Assembly (NCBI GenBank): GCA_026399895.1
Contig: JAPLQC010000019.1
Span: 1 to 59,319, forward strand
Source of the DNA: Burkholderiales bacterium
GTDB lineage: Bacteria; Pseudomonadota; Gammaproteobacteria; Burkholderiales; Burkholderiaceae_D
Reading direction: 5' to 3'
DNA length: 59,319 bases
Both the position numbers and the translations under genes were made by a program. Under the pieces are notes generated by a model, which made no database searches, was not told the origin of the DNA, and was given only the letters and a program-made list of their open reading frames with translations. Below, piece by piece: positions 39,683-48,433 of this stretch (its first letter is position 1; each line of letters starts with the position of its first letter).

Positions 39683-40369
39683 ATGTCGATCATCTCGTTT
39701 TCTCATGTCGCCAAACAGTATGCGGGTAGCGTCAGCGCACTCAGCGATGTGTCGATGGAAATTGCCGAGGGCGAGCTGGTCTACCTCGCTGGTCCCTCTG
39801 GCGCGGGCAAGTCCACCTTGCTAAAACTGATTGCGGGTATCGAGCGCCCGAGTGCTGGTGTGCTACTCGTTAGTGGCCAAGATATGCGCAAACTCAATCG
39901 CACCACGCTGCCCTACTGGCGCCGCATGCTGGGCCTGATCTTGCAGCAGCATCGTCTGTTGAATGATCGCAGCGTGCTGCAGAACGTGATGCTGCCGCTG
40001 CTAGTGAGCGGCGCCAGCGTTAAAGAAGCAACGCAGCGTGCGCGTGTTGCACTCGATCGCGTCGACCTCGGCAACAAAGCAGATCTTGCGCCACAGGCTT
40101 TGTCAGGCGGTGAGCAACAGCGTGTTTCGATTGCACGTGCCATCGTGCACAAGCCACGCATCATCCTTGCCGATGAGCCGACAGCCAACCTCGACCGTGA
40201 CAGCGGACGGCGCGTGATGGACATGCTGCAAGCCTTCCATACCGCAGGTGTTACCTGCATCATTGCGACCCATGACGAGCGCTTACTGCACAACGCAGAT
40301 CGCGTGGTTCAACTTGAGCGCGGCCGGGTGATTGCCATGCATGATTCCGCCAGTGAGGTGGGCGCATGA
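39683..40369 (+). CDS. ftsE: Cell division ATP-binding protein FtsE
   Basis: ABC ATPase that with FtsX controls peptidoglycan hydrolases at the septum. 228 residues: Walker A GPSGAGKSTLLKL (about 36-48), signature LSGGEQQRVSIARA (about 138-151), Walker B IILADEPTANLD, His switch ATHDERL. It starts 13 bases after ftsY and overlaps ftsX by 4 bases. Confidence 0.97.
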   Translation: MSIISFSHVAKQYAGSVSALSDVSMEIAEGELVYLAGPSGAGKSTLLKLIAGIERPSAGVLLVSGQDMRKLNRTTLPYWRRMLGLILQQHRLLNDRSVLQNVMLPLLVSGASVKEATQRARVALDRVDLGNKADLAPQALSGGEQQRVSIARAIVHKPRIILADEPTANLDRDSGRRVMDMLQAFHTAGVTCIIATHDERLLHNADRVVQLERGRVIAMHDSASEVGA

Positions 40370-41289
40370 ACTGGCTGCGTGAGCACTGGCGCGCGCTGCT
40401 GTCTGCATTAGCTCGCGTACGTAGCGCCCCGGGTGGATTTATTTTCAATGTGGTGGTGATTGCCTTGGCGCTGGTACTACCACTGACCGGTCTGACCGTA
40501 CTGGAGAACCTGCGACCCGTTGCGCGCGATCTCGCAGTTGAGCCGGAACTCAGCGTGTTTCTATCCACCGATGTAGCACGCGGCCGCGCACAGGCAATCG
40601 CTGATGATATTCGCCAGCAAGCGCAGCAGCTGTCGGTACCGGTACGGCTTGAGTTCATTGACAGAGACCAGGCGCTCGCCTCCATGAAGGCGCACTCAGG
40701 TCTGCATGACGTCGTCACCGCGCTGGGCAGCAACCCACTACCCGACGCCTATGTGGTGCGCGTAGCGGGTGGCGATGACAGTGTTTCTCCGGCGCGCATC
40801 ACAAAGCTAGCCGAAGCATTGGGCGGCATTAGCGGTGTTGAAACCGTGCAGCTTGATTCAGTGTGGGTGAAGCGACTGGCGGCACTGGTAGAGCTGGCGA
40901 GTGCGGTGCTCTGGCTGCTGGCGTTCACTCTGTGTGGTGTGGTGCTGGCGGTGGTGTTCAACACCATACGGCTTCAGGCCTACACGCAGATGGAAGAAAT
41001 CAGCGTAACCCGCTTGCTGGGCGCGACAGACGCCTACGTGTCCCGCCCTTTTTACTACCTCGGTGCTTTGCTCGGGCTTTCTGCGGGCATCGTCGCCTTG
41101 GTCGCGGTTGCAGCTGGCCTCGCGATGATCAATGTCTCGGTGGCAGAGTTGGCCAAGTTGTATGGCTCTAAGTTTTCACTCAGCCCGCTGGATGCTCGGT
41201 CGTGTGCGCTGCTGCTCTTGGTCAGTGTCGCGCTTGGCGTGGTTGGGGCCGGATTGTCCGTGCGACGGGCGCTGCGGCTGTCAACTTGA
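40366..41289 (+). CDS. ftsX: Cell division membrane protein FtsX
   Basis: 307-residue permease-like partner of FtsE with four membrane helices: one near residues 25-45, then three in the C-terminal half after a periplasmic domain (about 50-165). The ATG overlaps the ftsE stop, giving coupled translation. Confidence 0.95.
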   Translation: MNWLREHWRALLSALARVRSAPGGFIFNVVVIALALVLPLTGLTVLENLRPVARDLAVEPELSVFLSTDVARGRAQAIADDIRQQAQQLSVPVRLEFIDRDQALASMKAHSGLHDVVTALGSNPLPDAYVVRVAGGDDSVSPARITKLAEALGGISGVETVQLDSVWVKRLAALVELASAVLWLLAFTLCGVVLAVVFNTIRLQAYTQMEEISVTRLLGATDAYVSRPFYYLGALLGLSAGIVALVAVAAGLAMINVSVAELAKLYGSKFSLSPLDARSCALLLLVSVALGVVGAGLSVRRALRLST

Positions 41290-41374
41290 CGCGCAGACCA
41301 GGATGCACGGCCTTGCCTGACCTGCAACCTCCAAAAAATTAGCGAAATATCAATTTATTCCCCTCAGCCGGGAG

Positions 41375-41401
41375 TTAGCACTCCTCCGTGCAGAGTGCTA
41401 A
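41375..41401 (+). promoter_or_regulatory. CIRCE operator (HrcA binding site) upstream of rpoH
   Basis: Exact consensus TTAGCACTC - 9 bases - GAGTGCTAA (41375-41383 and 41393-41401). This is the HrcA repressor site normally found before groESL or dnaK. It also covers a possible promoter: TTAGCA (41375-41380), an 18-base spacer and TAATAT (41399-41404), so bound HrcA would block RNA polymerase. It ends 61 bases before the rpoH ATG. Confidence 0.93.
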
Positions 41402-41462
41402 TATTTGCACTTGAAACGCGGCTAATCCAGCCGCAGCCTTAATTTCCGCCTCAGGAGAACCC

Positions 41463-42365
41463 ATGACAGCTATGTCCGCATCGTCTGCCCTCGTGCCGGC
41501 CGGTCGCCAGGCACTGGCTCTCGGACTTCCAGCCAGTGTCGGCAACATTGATGCCTATATTTCAACCGTCAACCGCCTGCCCATGCTCTCGCAGGAGGAA
41601 GAGGCGAGCCTCGCGCGCAAACTGCGCGATGAAGGTGATTTAGCTTCCGCACAGAAGCTCGTGATGTCGCATTTGCGTTTGGTGGTGTCGATCGCGCGTG
41701 GCTACCTTGGTTACGGCCTGCCTCACGCTGACCTTATTCAAGAGGGGAACATCGGCTTGATGAAAGCGGTCAAGCGCTTCGATCCCGAACAGGGTGTACG
41801 CCTGGTGTCGTATGCAATGCATTGGATCAAGGCAGAAATCCACGAATACATTCTGCGCAACTGGCGCATGGTGAAGCTGGCCACCACCAAAGCGCAGCGC
41901 AAACTGTTTTTCAATCTGCGCAGTCACAAGACCGGTCTCGACACCATGACGCCGGAGCAGGTGGATGATCTGGCTGCCTCCCTGAATGTGAAGCGCGAAG
42001 AAGTCATCGAGATGGAAACGCGTTTATCAGGGCGCGATATTGCGCTTGATGCGTCTTCTGACGACGATGACGACGCAAAGTTCGCACCGATCTCCTATCT
42101 CTCAGCCGATCATTCCGAGCCGCTAAAAGTTCTGGAAGCCAAGCAGTACGATCGTTTGCAGTCAGAAGGTCTGGAACAAGCACTCAGTGCGCTGGACGCA
42201 CGCGCGCGCCGTATTGTTGAGGCACGCTGGCTAGCCAATGACGACGGCTCGGGCGCCACGCTGCATGAGTTGGCAGAAGAGTTCGGTGTATCAGCTGAGC
42301 GTATCCGTCAGATCGAAGTCGCAGCTATGAAGAAAATGAAAGCGGCACTGGCTGAGTACGCATAA
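41463..42365 (+). CDS. rpoH: RNA polymerase sigma factor sigma-32
   Basis: Heat-shock sigma factor, 300 residues. Region 2 contains DLIQEGNIGLMKAVKRFDP, and the RpoH-specific box QRKLFFNLR follows (about 140-148). Region 4 helix-turn-helix is TLHELAEEFGVSAERIRQIE near the C-terminus. A strong AGGAG site precedes the ATG. The exact CIRCE element upstream means HrcA probably represses it, adding transcriptional heat control to the usual control of sigma-32. Confidence 0.97.
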   Translation: MTAMSASSALVPAGRQALALGLPASVGNIDAYISTVNRLPMLSQEEEASLARKLRDEGDLASAQKLVMSHLRLVVSIARGYLGYGLPHADLIQEGNIGLMKAVKRFDPEQGVRLVSYAMHWIKAEIHEYILRNWRMVKLATTKAQRKLFFNLRSHKTGLDTMTPEQVDDLAASLNVKREEVIEMETRLSGRDIALDASSDDDDDAKFAPISYLSADHSEPLKVLEAKQYDRLQSEGLEQALSALDARARRIVEARWLANDDGSGATLHELAEEFGVSAERIRQIEVAAMKKMKAALAEYA

Positions 42366-42377
42366 GGGGCGCTTGTT

Positions 42378-42971
42378 TCAACGCGCCTCTGCAATCAGTT
42401 GCTTTACATCCCCTACGAGACTGAGCGTCTGTCCGTGCCGCACGAACAAGCGTAGCCGCCCTTCGGGGTCGTAGACGTAGGTCGCAGCAGTATGGTCGAT
42501 GGTGTATGCACCGCCATCTTTGCCCGCCACTTTTTGCGCAAAGACTTTGAAGTCTTTGGTCACCTTGTCGGTCTCGGCTTTATCACCGCGTAGCGCAACG
42601 AAACTCGAATCGAATGCGGGTACGAAACTCGCCAAGACGTCTTGCGTATCGCGCTCCGGATCAACGGTAATGAACAGTACTTGCAGTTTGTCGCCGTCCG
42701 TACCGAGTTGCTGCTTTACCTGCACCAAATCCGATAGCGTGGTAGGACAAATGTCCGGGCACTGCGCGAAACCAAAAAACAAGGCCACCACCTTGCCGCG
42801 ATAATCCGCCAAGGTACGACGCTGCCCGGTGTGGTCGGTCAATTCAAAGTCGCGGCCAAAGTCCGAGCCCGTAATATCCGTATTAGCGAAGTTCACCTTG
42901 GGTGTAGGCACTTTGCTGTCGCAAGCAACTAAGGCACATACACAGCACAACAATATAAGTAGTCGGCGCAT
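42378..42971 (-). CDS. SCO1/SenC copper-binding assembly protein
   Basis: Periplasmic lipoprotein that delivers copper to the CuA site of cytochrome c oxidase. 197 residues: lipobox with Cys17 (LVAC), thioredoxin-like fold, copper ligands Cys71 and Cys75 in CPDIC, and the distal His in IDHTAAT near 159. Last gene of ctaB-ctaA-sco, convergent with rpoH with 12 bases between. Confidence 0.94.
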   Translation of the reverse strand: MRRLLILLCCVCALVACDSKVPTPKVNFANTDITGSDFGRDFELTDHTGQRRTLADYRGKVVALFFGFAQCPDICPTTLSDLVQVKQQLGTDGDKLQVLFITVDPERDTQDVLASFVPAFDSSFVALRGDKAETDKVTKDFKVFAQKVAGKDGGAYTIDHTAATYVYDPEGRLRLFVRHGQTLSLVGDVKQLIAEAR

Positions 42972-42991
42972 AGCGAATTAACACTCGAAAA

Positions 42992-44116
42992 TCATGCAGT
43001 CAATGCGGCTTGTTCAAGCCGCGCTTCTTTTACTTGGCCGCGAATAGCGACACGGCAGTTCAGTATGGTGAGCAACACCACCATCAAAGCCGCGCCGGCG
43101 TTGTGCAGTACCGCCAAGGCTAACGGCCAGTTGAATACCACCGTACTGATGCCCGACAAAAACTGTAATGCGATTAACCACAGCAACCAGCGGCCGATAT
43201 CTGCAGAGGCTGCAATTTGCATTGCACGCCAGGCCGTCCATCCAACAACTGTGACGACGACTATCGCAAATAATCGATGAACCCAATGCACCGCTACCAG
43301 CGCATCAAATGGAAGATATTCACCGCCAGCCGTCATGCCCAACTGCCGCCATAAAGTGAAGCCATGTTCAAAATCCATGGCTGGCACTACTGCACCCTGG
43401 CACAGCGGAAACCCACCACACGCTAACGCAGCGTAGTTGGTGCTGACCCAACCACCCAATGCAATCTGAACAAACCCAAGGCCCAGCGCAATCAAGGCTA
43501 AAGCGCGCAGAGCTGCGGGCGCATCAGCTGAGTTAGCTGCCATAACGGTAGGGTCTGATTCGCTTTGTCGCGTTGCGTGCCACACCAGCATGGCGAGTAG
43601 CCCCATACCCAGCAGCAAGTGGCTGGTAACAATTACCGGTTGCAGCTTGAGTGTGACGGTGAGAGCGCCAAACGCGCCTTGCACACACACCCAGATCAGC
43701 AATGCGATGGGTAGAGCAGGGTGGTAACGCGGCAAGGCGGTCTGTCGCCACAAACGCGTCGCGATCACCAACAAGGCAATGATCATCACACCAACGCCCA
43801 TCGCGAGATAGCGATGAATCATCTCTATCCACGCTTTGACGACGGTGACTGGCCCGGTGGGTTGTGCAGCTTCTGCTGCACTGATGTCAGCATGCGCGAG
43901 GAAAGGGTTGGCTTCGCCATAGCAGCCAGGCCAATCGGGGCAACCCAGCCCGGAGTCAGTGAGGCGAGTGAAGGCACCAAACACAATCAGGTCGAAGGTG
44001 AAGAACACCGTGACCCATGCCAGTCGACGATAGCGATCATCTCCACGCGCTACGAATACCAGCGACAAAGGAATCGCCGCCAGAATCAGGGCCTTGATCG
44101 CGAGTCCGATCAACAT
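42992..44116 (-). CDS. ctaA: Heme A synthase (CtaA/Cox15)
   Basis: Oxidises heme O to heme A for the oxidase. I start at the ATG giving MLIGLAIKALIL (44116), with GGAAG upstream; an earlier ATG would overlap ctaB by 35 bases and adds 17 unconserved residues. 374 residues with eight membrane helices, the family motif AFTRLTDSGLGCPDWPGCYG and conserved heme-ligand histidines (EMIHR, SHLLLG, HWVHR, LHN). Confidence 0.95.
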   Translation of the reverse strand: MLIGLAIKALILAAIPLSLVFVARGDDRYRRLAWVTVFFTFDLIVFGAFTRLTDSGLGCPDWPGCYGEANPFLAHADISAAEAAQPTGPVTVVKAWIEMIHRYLAMGVGVMIIALLVIATRLWRQTALPRYHPALPIALLIWVCVQGAFGALTVTLKLQPVIVTSHLLLGMGLLAMLVWHATRQSESDPTVMAANSADAPAALRALALIALGLGFVQIALGGWVSTNYAALACGGFPLCQGAVVPAMDFEHGFTLWRQLGMTAGGEYLPFDALVAVHWVHRLFAIVVVTVVGWTAWRAMQIAASADIGRWLLWLIALQFLSGISTVVFNWPLALAVLHNAGAALMVVLLTILNCRVAIRGQVKEARLEQAALTA

Positions 44117-44132
44117 GCCGGCTTCCACCGCC

Positions 44133-45062
44133 TCAAACAAGGTAGTGATCCAGCAGCAGTGCGGCAAATAATGCCGACAAATGAATTAATGAAAAGCGGA
44201 AGGTCGTGCGTGCTAGTGCATCAGAGTACTCGCGCATTAAACGCACGGCGTAATAGATGAAGCCCACACTCAGCACCAGCGCAACGATCAGATACAACCA
44301 AGAACTCATACCTAATGCATACGGCATCAGGCAAGCCGCCATCAGCAAGAAGGTGTAGAGCAAAATCTGAAAGCGGGTGAACTCGCTACCGTGCGTGACT
44401 GGCAGCATTGGCAGCCCGGATTTACGGTAGTCCTCGGTGCGGTACAAAGCGAGCGCCCAGAAATGCGGTGGCGTCCACAAAAAGATAATCAGAAAAAGTA
44501 TCAGCGCCTCGGCAGAGACCTCACCTGTCATGGCAGCCCAGCCGAGCACCGGCGGCATGGCGCCGGATGCGCCACCGATGACGATGTTCTGTGGTGTGAG
44601 CGGCTTGAGAATGACGGTGTACACGACTGCATAACCGATGAAAGTGGCAAAGGTCAGCCACATGGTCAGCGGGTTGATTAGCGCATATAGCAACCAAGAT
44701 CCCAGTGCGCACAAAACGCCTGAAAACAGCAAGGCCTGCACATCGGACAGCTCGCCACGCGCTGTCGGGCGCCAGGCGGTGCGGCGCATTTTTGCATCAA
44801 TGCTTTTTTCAACCAGGCAGTTGAACGCGGCAGCCGCAGCAGCGACCAGCCAAATGCCGGCACTGGCGAGGAGCATTCGCAGCGCATCGTCGAGCGAGGG
44901 CAGACCGGGAATGGCCAGCACCATGCCAATGAACGCGCAGAACACGATCAGATGCAGCACGCGCGGCTTGCACAGCGCGAGGTACTGACCGAGCAGCGAG
45001 GGGCTCATCGGCCGCTCGATTTCGGCACTGCTGCTTGATGGCACTTGGATAGGATCAGACAT
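44133..45062 (-). CDS. ctaB: Protoheme IX farnesyltransferase (heme O synthase)
   Basis: UbiA-family prenyltransferase converting heme B to heme O. 309 residues, about nine membrane helices; the prenyl-diphosphate motif is [19 protein letters not shown] (Glu in place of the first Asp, as in other betaproteobacterial forms I recall), and the second Asp-rich region is near [15 protein letters not shown]. Followed by ctaA and sco in one operon. Confidence 0.96.
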   Translation of the reverse strand: MSDPIQVPSSSSAEIERPMSPSLLGQYLALCKPRVLHLIVFCAFIGMVLAIPGLPSLDDALRMLLASAGIWLVAAAAAAFNCLVEKSIDAKMRRTAWRPTARGELSDVQALLFSGVLCALGSWLLYALINPLTMWLTFATFIGYAVVYTVILKPLTPQNIVIGGASGAMPPVLGWAAMTGEVSAEALILFLIIFLWTPPHFWALALYRTEDYRKSGLPMLPVTHGSEFTRFQILLYTFLLMAACLMPYALGMSSWLYLIVALVLSVGFIYYAVRLMREYSDALARTTFRFSLIHLSALFAALLLDHYLV

Positions 45063-45327
45063 GGTCTTTGGATGGCGCGCATCGCCCCGACGCTAGGCCC
45101 AACACCGACAGGATTCAAGGTAGGGCGCGCTTGCATGGGCGAGGTCTTTGGAACGCATTTTCAACCCGAAATTATAGCTTTTGCGCCCCACCCTGTCCGA
45201 GCCAGATTGTGCTCGGCAAATCGTTTGGCAGAACGCAGCCTCAAGGGCTCGTCGAGCTTGCCAATTACGCATCAGCCGGGCTAGGATGAGGCGGTCCATG
45301 CGCGTTATTTGTTGCAGGAGGTCACAT
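45063..45327. other. Divergent intergenic region, ctaB / DUF2189 gene
   Basis: 265 bases carrying the promoters of ctaB (minus) and the DUF2189 gene (plus). The stretch is open in one plus-strand frame, but that reading gives Arg-rich sequence without similarity and no start with a ribosome binding site. No clear promoter boxes. Confidence 0.45.
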
Positions 45328-46104
45328 ATGAGCACGCTCTCCTTGGCGGTTCCTTCAACTCCGTTGCCACCGGCCGCCGTGGTCGGTCTTTTGGTGGATG
45401 GCGCGAGAGAGATGCTCGCTACCCGCTTTGCCGGAGTGGTCTACGGACTTTTTTTCGTGCTGATGGGGCAGGCGATCTTCACCATGTACGCCAACATCTG
45501 GCAGATGACGATGGGGCTGACCGCAGGCTTCTTCCTGATGGGTCCTTTTGTTTGCTGCGGCATCTACGATCTGTCCCGGCAGTATGAGTCGGGCGGCCAA
45601 ATCTCGATTCGCCAGAGCCTGAAATCCTGGTCGCGTAATTGGAAGTCGATTGCCTTCTTTGCGGCGATCCTGACGTTTTTGATGATCGTCTGGGCGCGCG
45701 TTTCAGTGGTGCTGTTTGCCTTGTTCGCGACTCACGACTATGTCGATGTCACTGGCATGCTGATGAAAATCACCTCGGTGTCCAATCTGCCGTTCTTGAT
45801 GGTTTGGGCGGGTGTCGGGTTTGTATTCGCCAGCCTAGTGTTTGCGATCTCAGTGGTGTCGATGCCGATGATGCTGGATCGCGACGCTGACACCATTGAG
45901 GCAATTGCAGCGAGCGCCATCGCGCTTTGGCAAAACCCGGCCGCCATGCTGACCTGGGCGGTGTTGATTGCCTTATTGATCGGCTCGAGTTTGGTGTTGT
46001 TCTTACCCGCGCTGGCGATTACAGCGCCACTGGTCGGGCACACCACCTGGAAGGTCTACAAGGCACTAGTGCCACCAGCGCAGAGCGGCACCGAGCAAGG
46101 GTGA
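45328..46104 (+). CDS. DUF2189 family membrane protein
   Basis: 258-residue inner-membrane protein with about six hydrophobic segments; FLMGPFVCCGIYDLSRQYESG and the SWRNWK-like loop are typical of DUF2189. Function unknown. An excellent GCAGGAGG ribosome binding site 7 bases before the ATG fixes the start. It sits, on the opposite strand, between the assembly genes and ctaB of the oxidase cluster, which might hint at a respiratory role. Confidence 0.85.
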   Translation: MSTLSLAVPSTPLPPAAVVGLLVDGAREMLATRFAGVVYGLFFVLMGQAIFTMYANIWQMTMGLTAGFFLMGPFVCCGIYDLSRQYESGGQISIRQSLKSWSRNWKSIAFFAAILTFLMIVWARVSVVLFALFATHDYVDVTGMLMKITSVSNLPFLMVWAGVGFVFASLVFAISVVSMPMMLDRDADTIEAIAASAIALWQNPAAMLTWAVLIALLIGSSLVLFLPALAITAPLVGHTTWKVYKALVPPAQSGTEQG

Positions 46105-46111
46105 TGAAGCC

Positions 46112-46534
46112 CTATACCGTGACCTCGAAATAGCGCTGGAATGCGTAAGCGAATGCAGACAGCAGGAATACCGTACCCAGCATCAGGCTAATAATCACGG
46201 CAAAAACAGTCGTCCAGTTGGTTGCACCGGCACTCGCCTCGGGATCTGCCTCTGGGTTGAAGCGAAGATTCCAACGCTCTTGTGGCATAAGCCCGTACAC
46301 GATGGCAGTCAGGCAGACCGCTGCCAGGTGGAAACCCAGCAGTGGCAAGAGCCACCAGCTCAGCACATCATCCAAACCGTATTCGGCGACACGTTCGAAG
46401 CCGTAGACCCCAAGTGCTGTCGGGATCGGCATCAACCAAGCGATCGCATCACGCGAGCCGTACAGATAAAAACGATGCAGTCCGAAGGCACCCAGTAGCA
46501 GCGTAAGCCAGGTCGTAAGGGTTTTGTTTTTCAT
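46112..46534 (-). CDS. TM2-like small membrane protein
   Basis: 140 residues. It begins KNKTLTTWLTLLLGAFGLHRFYLYG, close to the TM2-domain pattern (hydrophobic helix, Gly, Gly-x-His-Arg-Phe-Tyr), then two more helices near 60-90 and 112-135. Start at the second possible ATG (46534); an earlier one would overlap the preceding gene. Function unknown. It is not part of oxidase clusters I remember, so it is probably an extra gene here. Tail-to-tail with the DUF2189 gene, 7 bases apart. Confidence 0.75.
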   Translation of the reverse strand: MKNKTLTTWLTLLLGAFGLHRFYLYGSRDAIAWLMPIPTALGVYGFERVAEYGLDDVLSWWLLPLLGFHLAAVCLTAIVYGLMPQERWNLRFNPEADPEASAGATNWTTVFAVIISLMLGTVFLLSAFAYAFQRYFEVTV

Positions 46535-46535
46535 G

Positions 46536-47225
46536 TCAGCGTCCCGGACGGTCCCAGAATTTTGCGGCACGCATCAGCCGGTTGAGAGTTCTCTTGATGC
46601 TGGCAGCCGCCTTTACATCGGGATCTGGCGGAAAGCGCATCATCCAGTAACCCTGGGGGTCGACCAAATAAAAATGGTCTGACAGCTGGTGTTTTGACTC
46701 AGGCTGCAGCCAGCTTGAAATCGCTGCGTCTTGGCTGCGGAACACAGTCGTGCCCTCCAATACCTTCGCCAAACGCTCTGGCGCCGCTTGATTACCCAAG
46801 GACAGCCAGACGCGCTCAAGGCGGGCTTGCTCAGGTCCAAGGCCAATATGGATTTGGCGGCTGAGATAGAGCCTGTTTTCGCAAGCTGCATCGCATCCAG
46901 CATCCGCTACCGTGATCAACAACCACTGCCCGCGCATGCTGCGCAGATTGACTGCTTTGCCTTGGCTATCGAGCACCTCGAGATCAGGTAACTCGACTTG
47001 TGGCGAGATGAGCTCACCATAAAAATTTTCGCCCTGCGGACGGATCACGTAGTACGTGAAGTAGGACGCGATGACGGGCGCCAGTGTCACCATCAGCAAC
47101 AACAGTAGCTTCCAACGGCCACTTTTTGTGCGATGGGCATCGGGTGCTTGCGGTGGCTCGGATATCGGCAAACTTGTCGTTGCGGGTTCAGTCATTGCGG
47201 GTTCAGTCATTGCAGGTTGAGTCAT
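46536..47225 (-). CDS. SCO-like membrane-anchored cytochrome oxidase accessory protein
   Basis: 229 residues: a variable N-terminus of three Met-Thr-x-Pro-Ala repeats, one membrane helix (about 40-60), then a periplasmic thioredoxin-like domain (LPDLEVLDSQGKAVNLRSMRGQWLL) with CDAAC in the place of the SCO copper motif and a later FYLVDPQGYWMMRF block. Genes of this type follow SURF1 in betaproteobacterial oxidase clusters, so a role in oxidase assembly is likely, though the copper-binding ability is not shown. Confidence 0.8.
   Translation of the reverse strand: MTQPAMTEPAMTEPATTSLPISEPPQAPDAHRTKSGRWKLLLLLMVTLAPVIASYFTYYVIRPQGENFYGELISPQVELPDLEVLDSQGKAVNLRSMRGQWLLITVADAGCDAACENRLYLSRQIHIGLGPEQARLERVWLSLGNQAAPERLAKVLEGTTVFRSQDAAISSWLQPESKHQLSDHFYLVDPQGYWMMRFPPDPDVKAAASIKRTLNRLMRAAKFWDRPGR
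47181..47225. repeat. Three tandem 15-base repeats at the gene start
   Basis: Units 47181-47195 and 47196-47210 are identical and 47211-47225 differs at two positions. They are in frame and encode MTQPA-MTEPA-MTEPA, so each unit also supplies a possible ATG start. Confidence 0.9.
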
Positions 47226-47241
47226 GACTCAGGGCATTTAT

Positions 47242-48054
47242 TCATGATGAAGCGGATGGAGTGACAGTACGACGCTTGCGAAAAACCTGAAACCACAAGA
47301 ACAGCAACAAACCGACCACTGACATGGCAAACCACTGAAACGCATACCCACGATTGGTCTGCGCTCGCGAAGCCAGGCTCGGCCAATCTCTCGACAGGCC
47401 ATCATCAGCTGTGCTGTTTTGTCGCATCACCGCCCTGATTTTCAAACCGGTCTCGCGCTCGTACTGCACAACAACGAGATTTTGCCGCACTTGAGAAAAA
47501 GACGTATCGGGTGCGCTTGTTCCGCTGTCCAACTCCATCAGCCGGGATGGTGGTGATATCCATTGCCCCTGTACTTGCACGCGATCGGCAGAAGTTTTTA
47601 CTGTCGGGGGTTTGTTGGGTAGCACAGGGTCGCGCGGGGCCCAGCCACGCTGAACCAGCACCACGCTACCGCTGTCGAGCCGCAAGGGTGTCATGACCCA
47701 GAAACCGGCTTGACCATTCATGGGTCGATTGAGGTACACCGACCACGGTGACAACCAGGCTCCCTCCAGCGCAAGATTACGATAGAGCAGCTGGCTGTCT
47801 GGCGCAAGGTTGTCGAGTTGTACGTTACTCAAAGCTGGCAGCGCCGCATTACTGGTCTGCTCGGCTTCAATCTGCTCGCGTAAATGCGCTCTGTCGAGTT
47901 GCCAAAAGCCCAAGCTGCTTGTCACGCCGACAAACAAGACCGTCAGCAACAGCAAAAGCCACCATTGGCGGCTGAACATCGCGCTCTGCGCGAATCTGTT
48001 ATCTTGGTGCTCTGTTGATTTTGCGCCGTTCGCGGACTTGTCCACTTCTGCCAT
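47242..48054 (-). CDS. SURF1 family cytochrome oxidase assembly protein
   Basis: Inner-membrane factor helping heme A insertion into subunit I. About 270 residues with a membrane helix near 33-52 (WWLLLLLTVLFVGVTSSLGFWQLDRA, with the diagnostic LGFWQLDRA) and a second at the C-terminus (AFQWFAMSVVGLLLFLWFQV), with the periplasmic domain between. The start is uncertain: ATG 48054 shares its bases with the divergent DUF2909 start; ATG 47979 would begin right before the first helix. Confidence 0.9.
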   Translation of the reverse strand: MAEVDKSANGAKSTEHQDNRFAQSAMFSRQWWLLLLLTVLFVGVTSSLGFWQLDRAHLREQIEAEQTSNAALPALSNVQLDNLAPDSQLLYRNLALEGAWLSPWSVYLNRPMNGQAGFWVMTPLRLDSGSVVLVQRGWAPRDPVLPNKPPTVKTSADRVQVQGQWISPPSRLMELDSGTSAPDTSFSQVRQNLVVVQYERETGLKIRAVMRQNSTADDGLSRDWPSLASRAQTNRGYAFQWFAMSVVGLLLFLWFQVFRKRRTVTPSASS

Positions 48055-48268
48055 GAAAATCTTTATCTCTTTAGTGTTTCTCGCCATTGTCGCTAGCTTG
48101 GTGATGGCGGGCTATTTCATGCTGAAGCGGGGAGGCGCCGATCGTAGCCGGAATATGGCTTACGCGCTAACCATTCGAATTGGCTTATCGGTCGCGCTAT
48201 TCGTCGGCCTCATGATTCTTTGGTCACTGGGCTACATCACGCCGACCGGTCATTTCCCAGCACAATAG
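48053..48268 (+). CDS. DUF2909 twin-transmembrane protein
   Basis: 71-residue protein made of two membrane helices (about 3-22 and 40-62) joined by a loop KRGGADRSRNMAYALTIR. DUF2909 proteins of this form are typically found, on the opposite strand, between the subunit III and SURF1 genes of betaproteobacteria. Function unknown, presumably in oxidase assembly or stability. Its ATG overlaps the proposed SURF1 ATG. Confidence 0.85.
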   Translation: MKIFISLVFLAIVASLVMAGYFMLKRGGADRSRNMAYALTIRIGLSVALFVGLMILWSLGYITPTGHFPAQ

Positions 48269-48390
48269 ATTTTGCAGCGAAACTTGTACTGCATCCACCG
48301 CGCCTAGAAGCTGCGGACAGAGCTTCAAACGTTGCTTCAAACGACGCTGTAAACACAGCTCAAGCGCAGCTGGAGTCTCAGCCACAAACA

Positions 48391-48420
48391 ACAAGGGCCG
48401 TCATATGACGGCCCTTTGTT
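48391..48420. terminator. Bidirectional terminator, DUF2909 / coxC
   Basis: 9-bp stem GGGCCGTCA / TGACGGCCC with a tiny centre, flanked by A-rich and T-rich ends. It separates the 3' ends of the convergent DUF2909 and subunit III genes. The upstream 120 bases (48269-48390) contain nothing recognisable. Confidence 0.8.
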
Positions 48421-48433
48421 TATTCGCGTCGGA

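Noticed and set aside
41410..41416. CTTGAAA as a sigma-32 -35 box for rpoH
   Set aside because: No CCCCAT-like -10 follows at the right distance.
45181..45327. Longer N-terminus for the DUF2189 protein
   Set aside because: The upstream part is Arg/Cys-rich and lacks a start signal, while a strong AGGAGG lies before ATG 45328.
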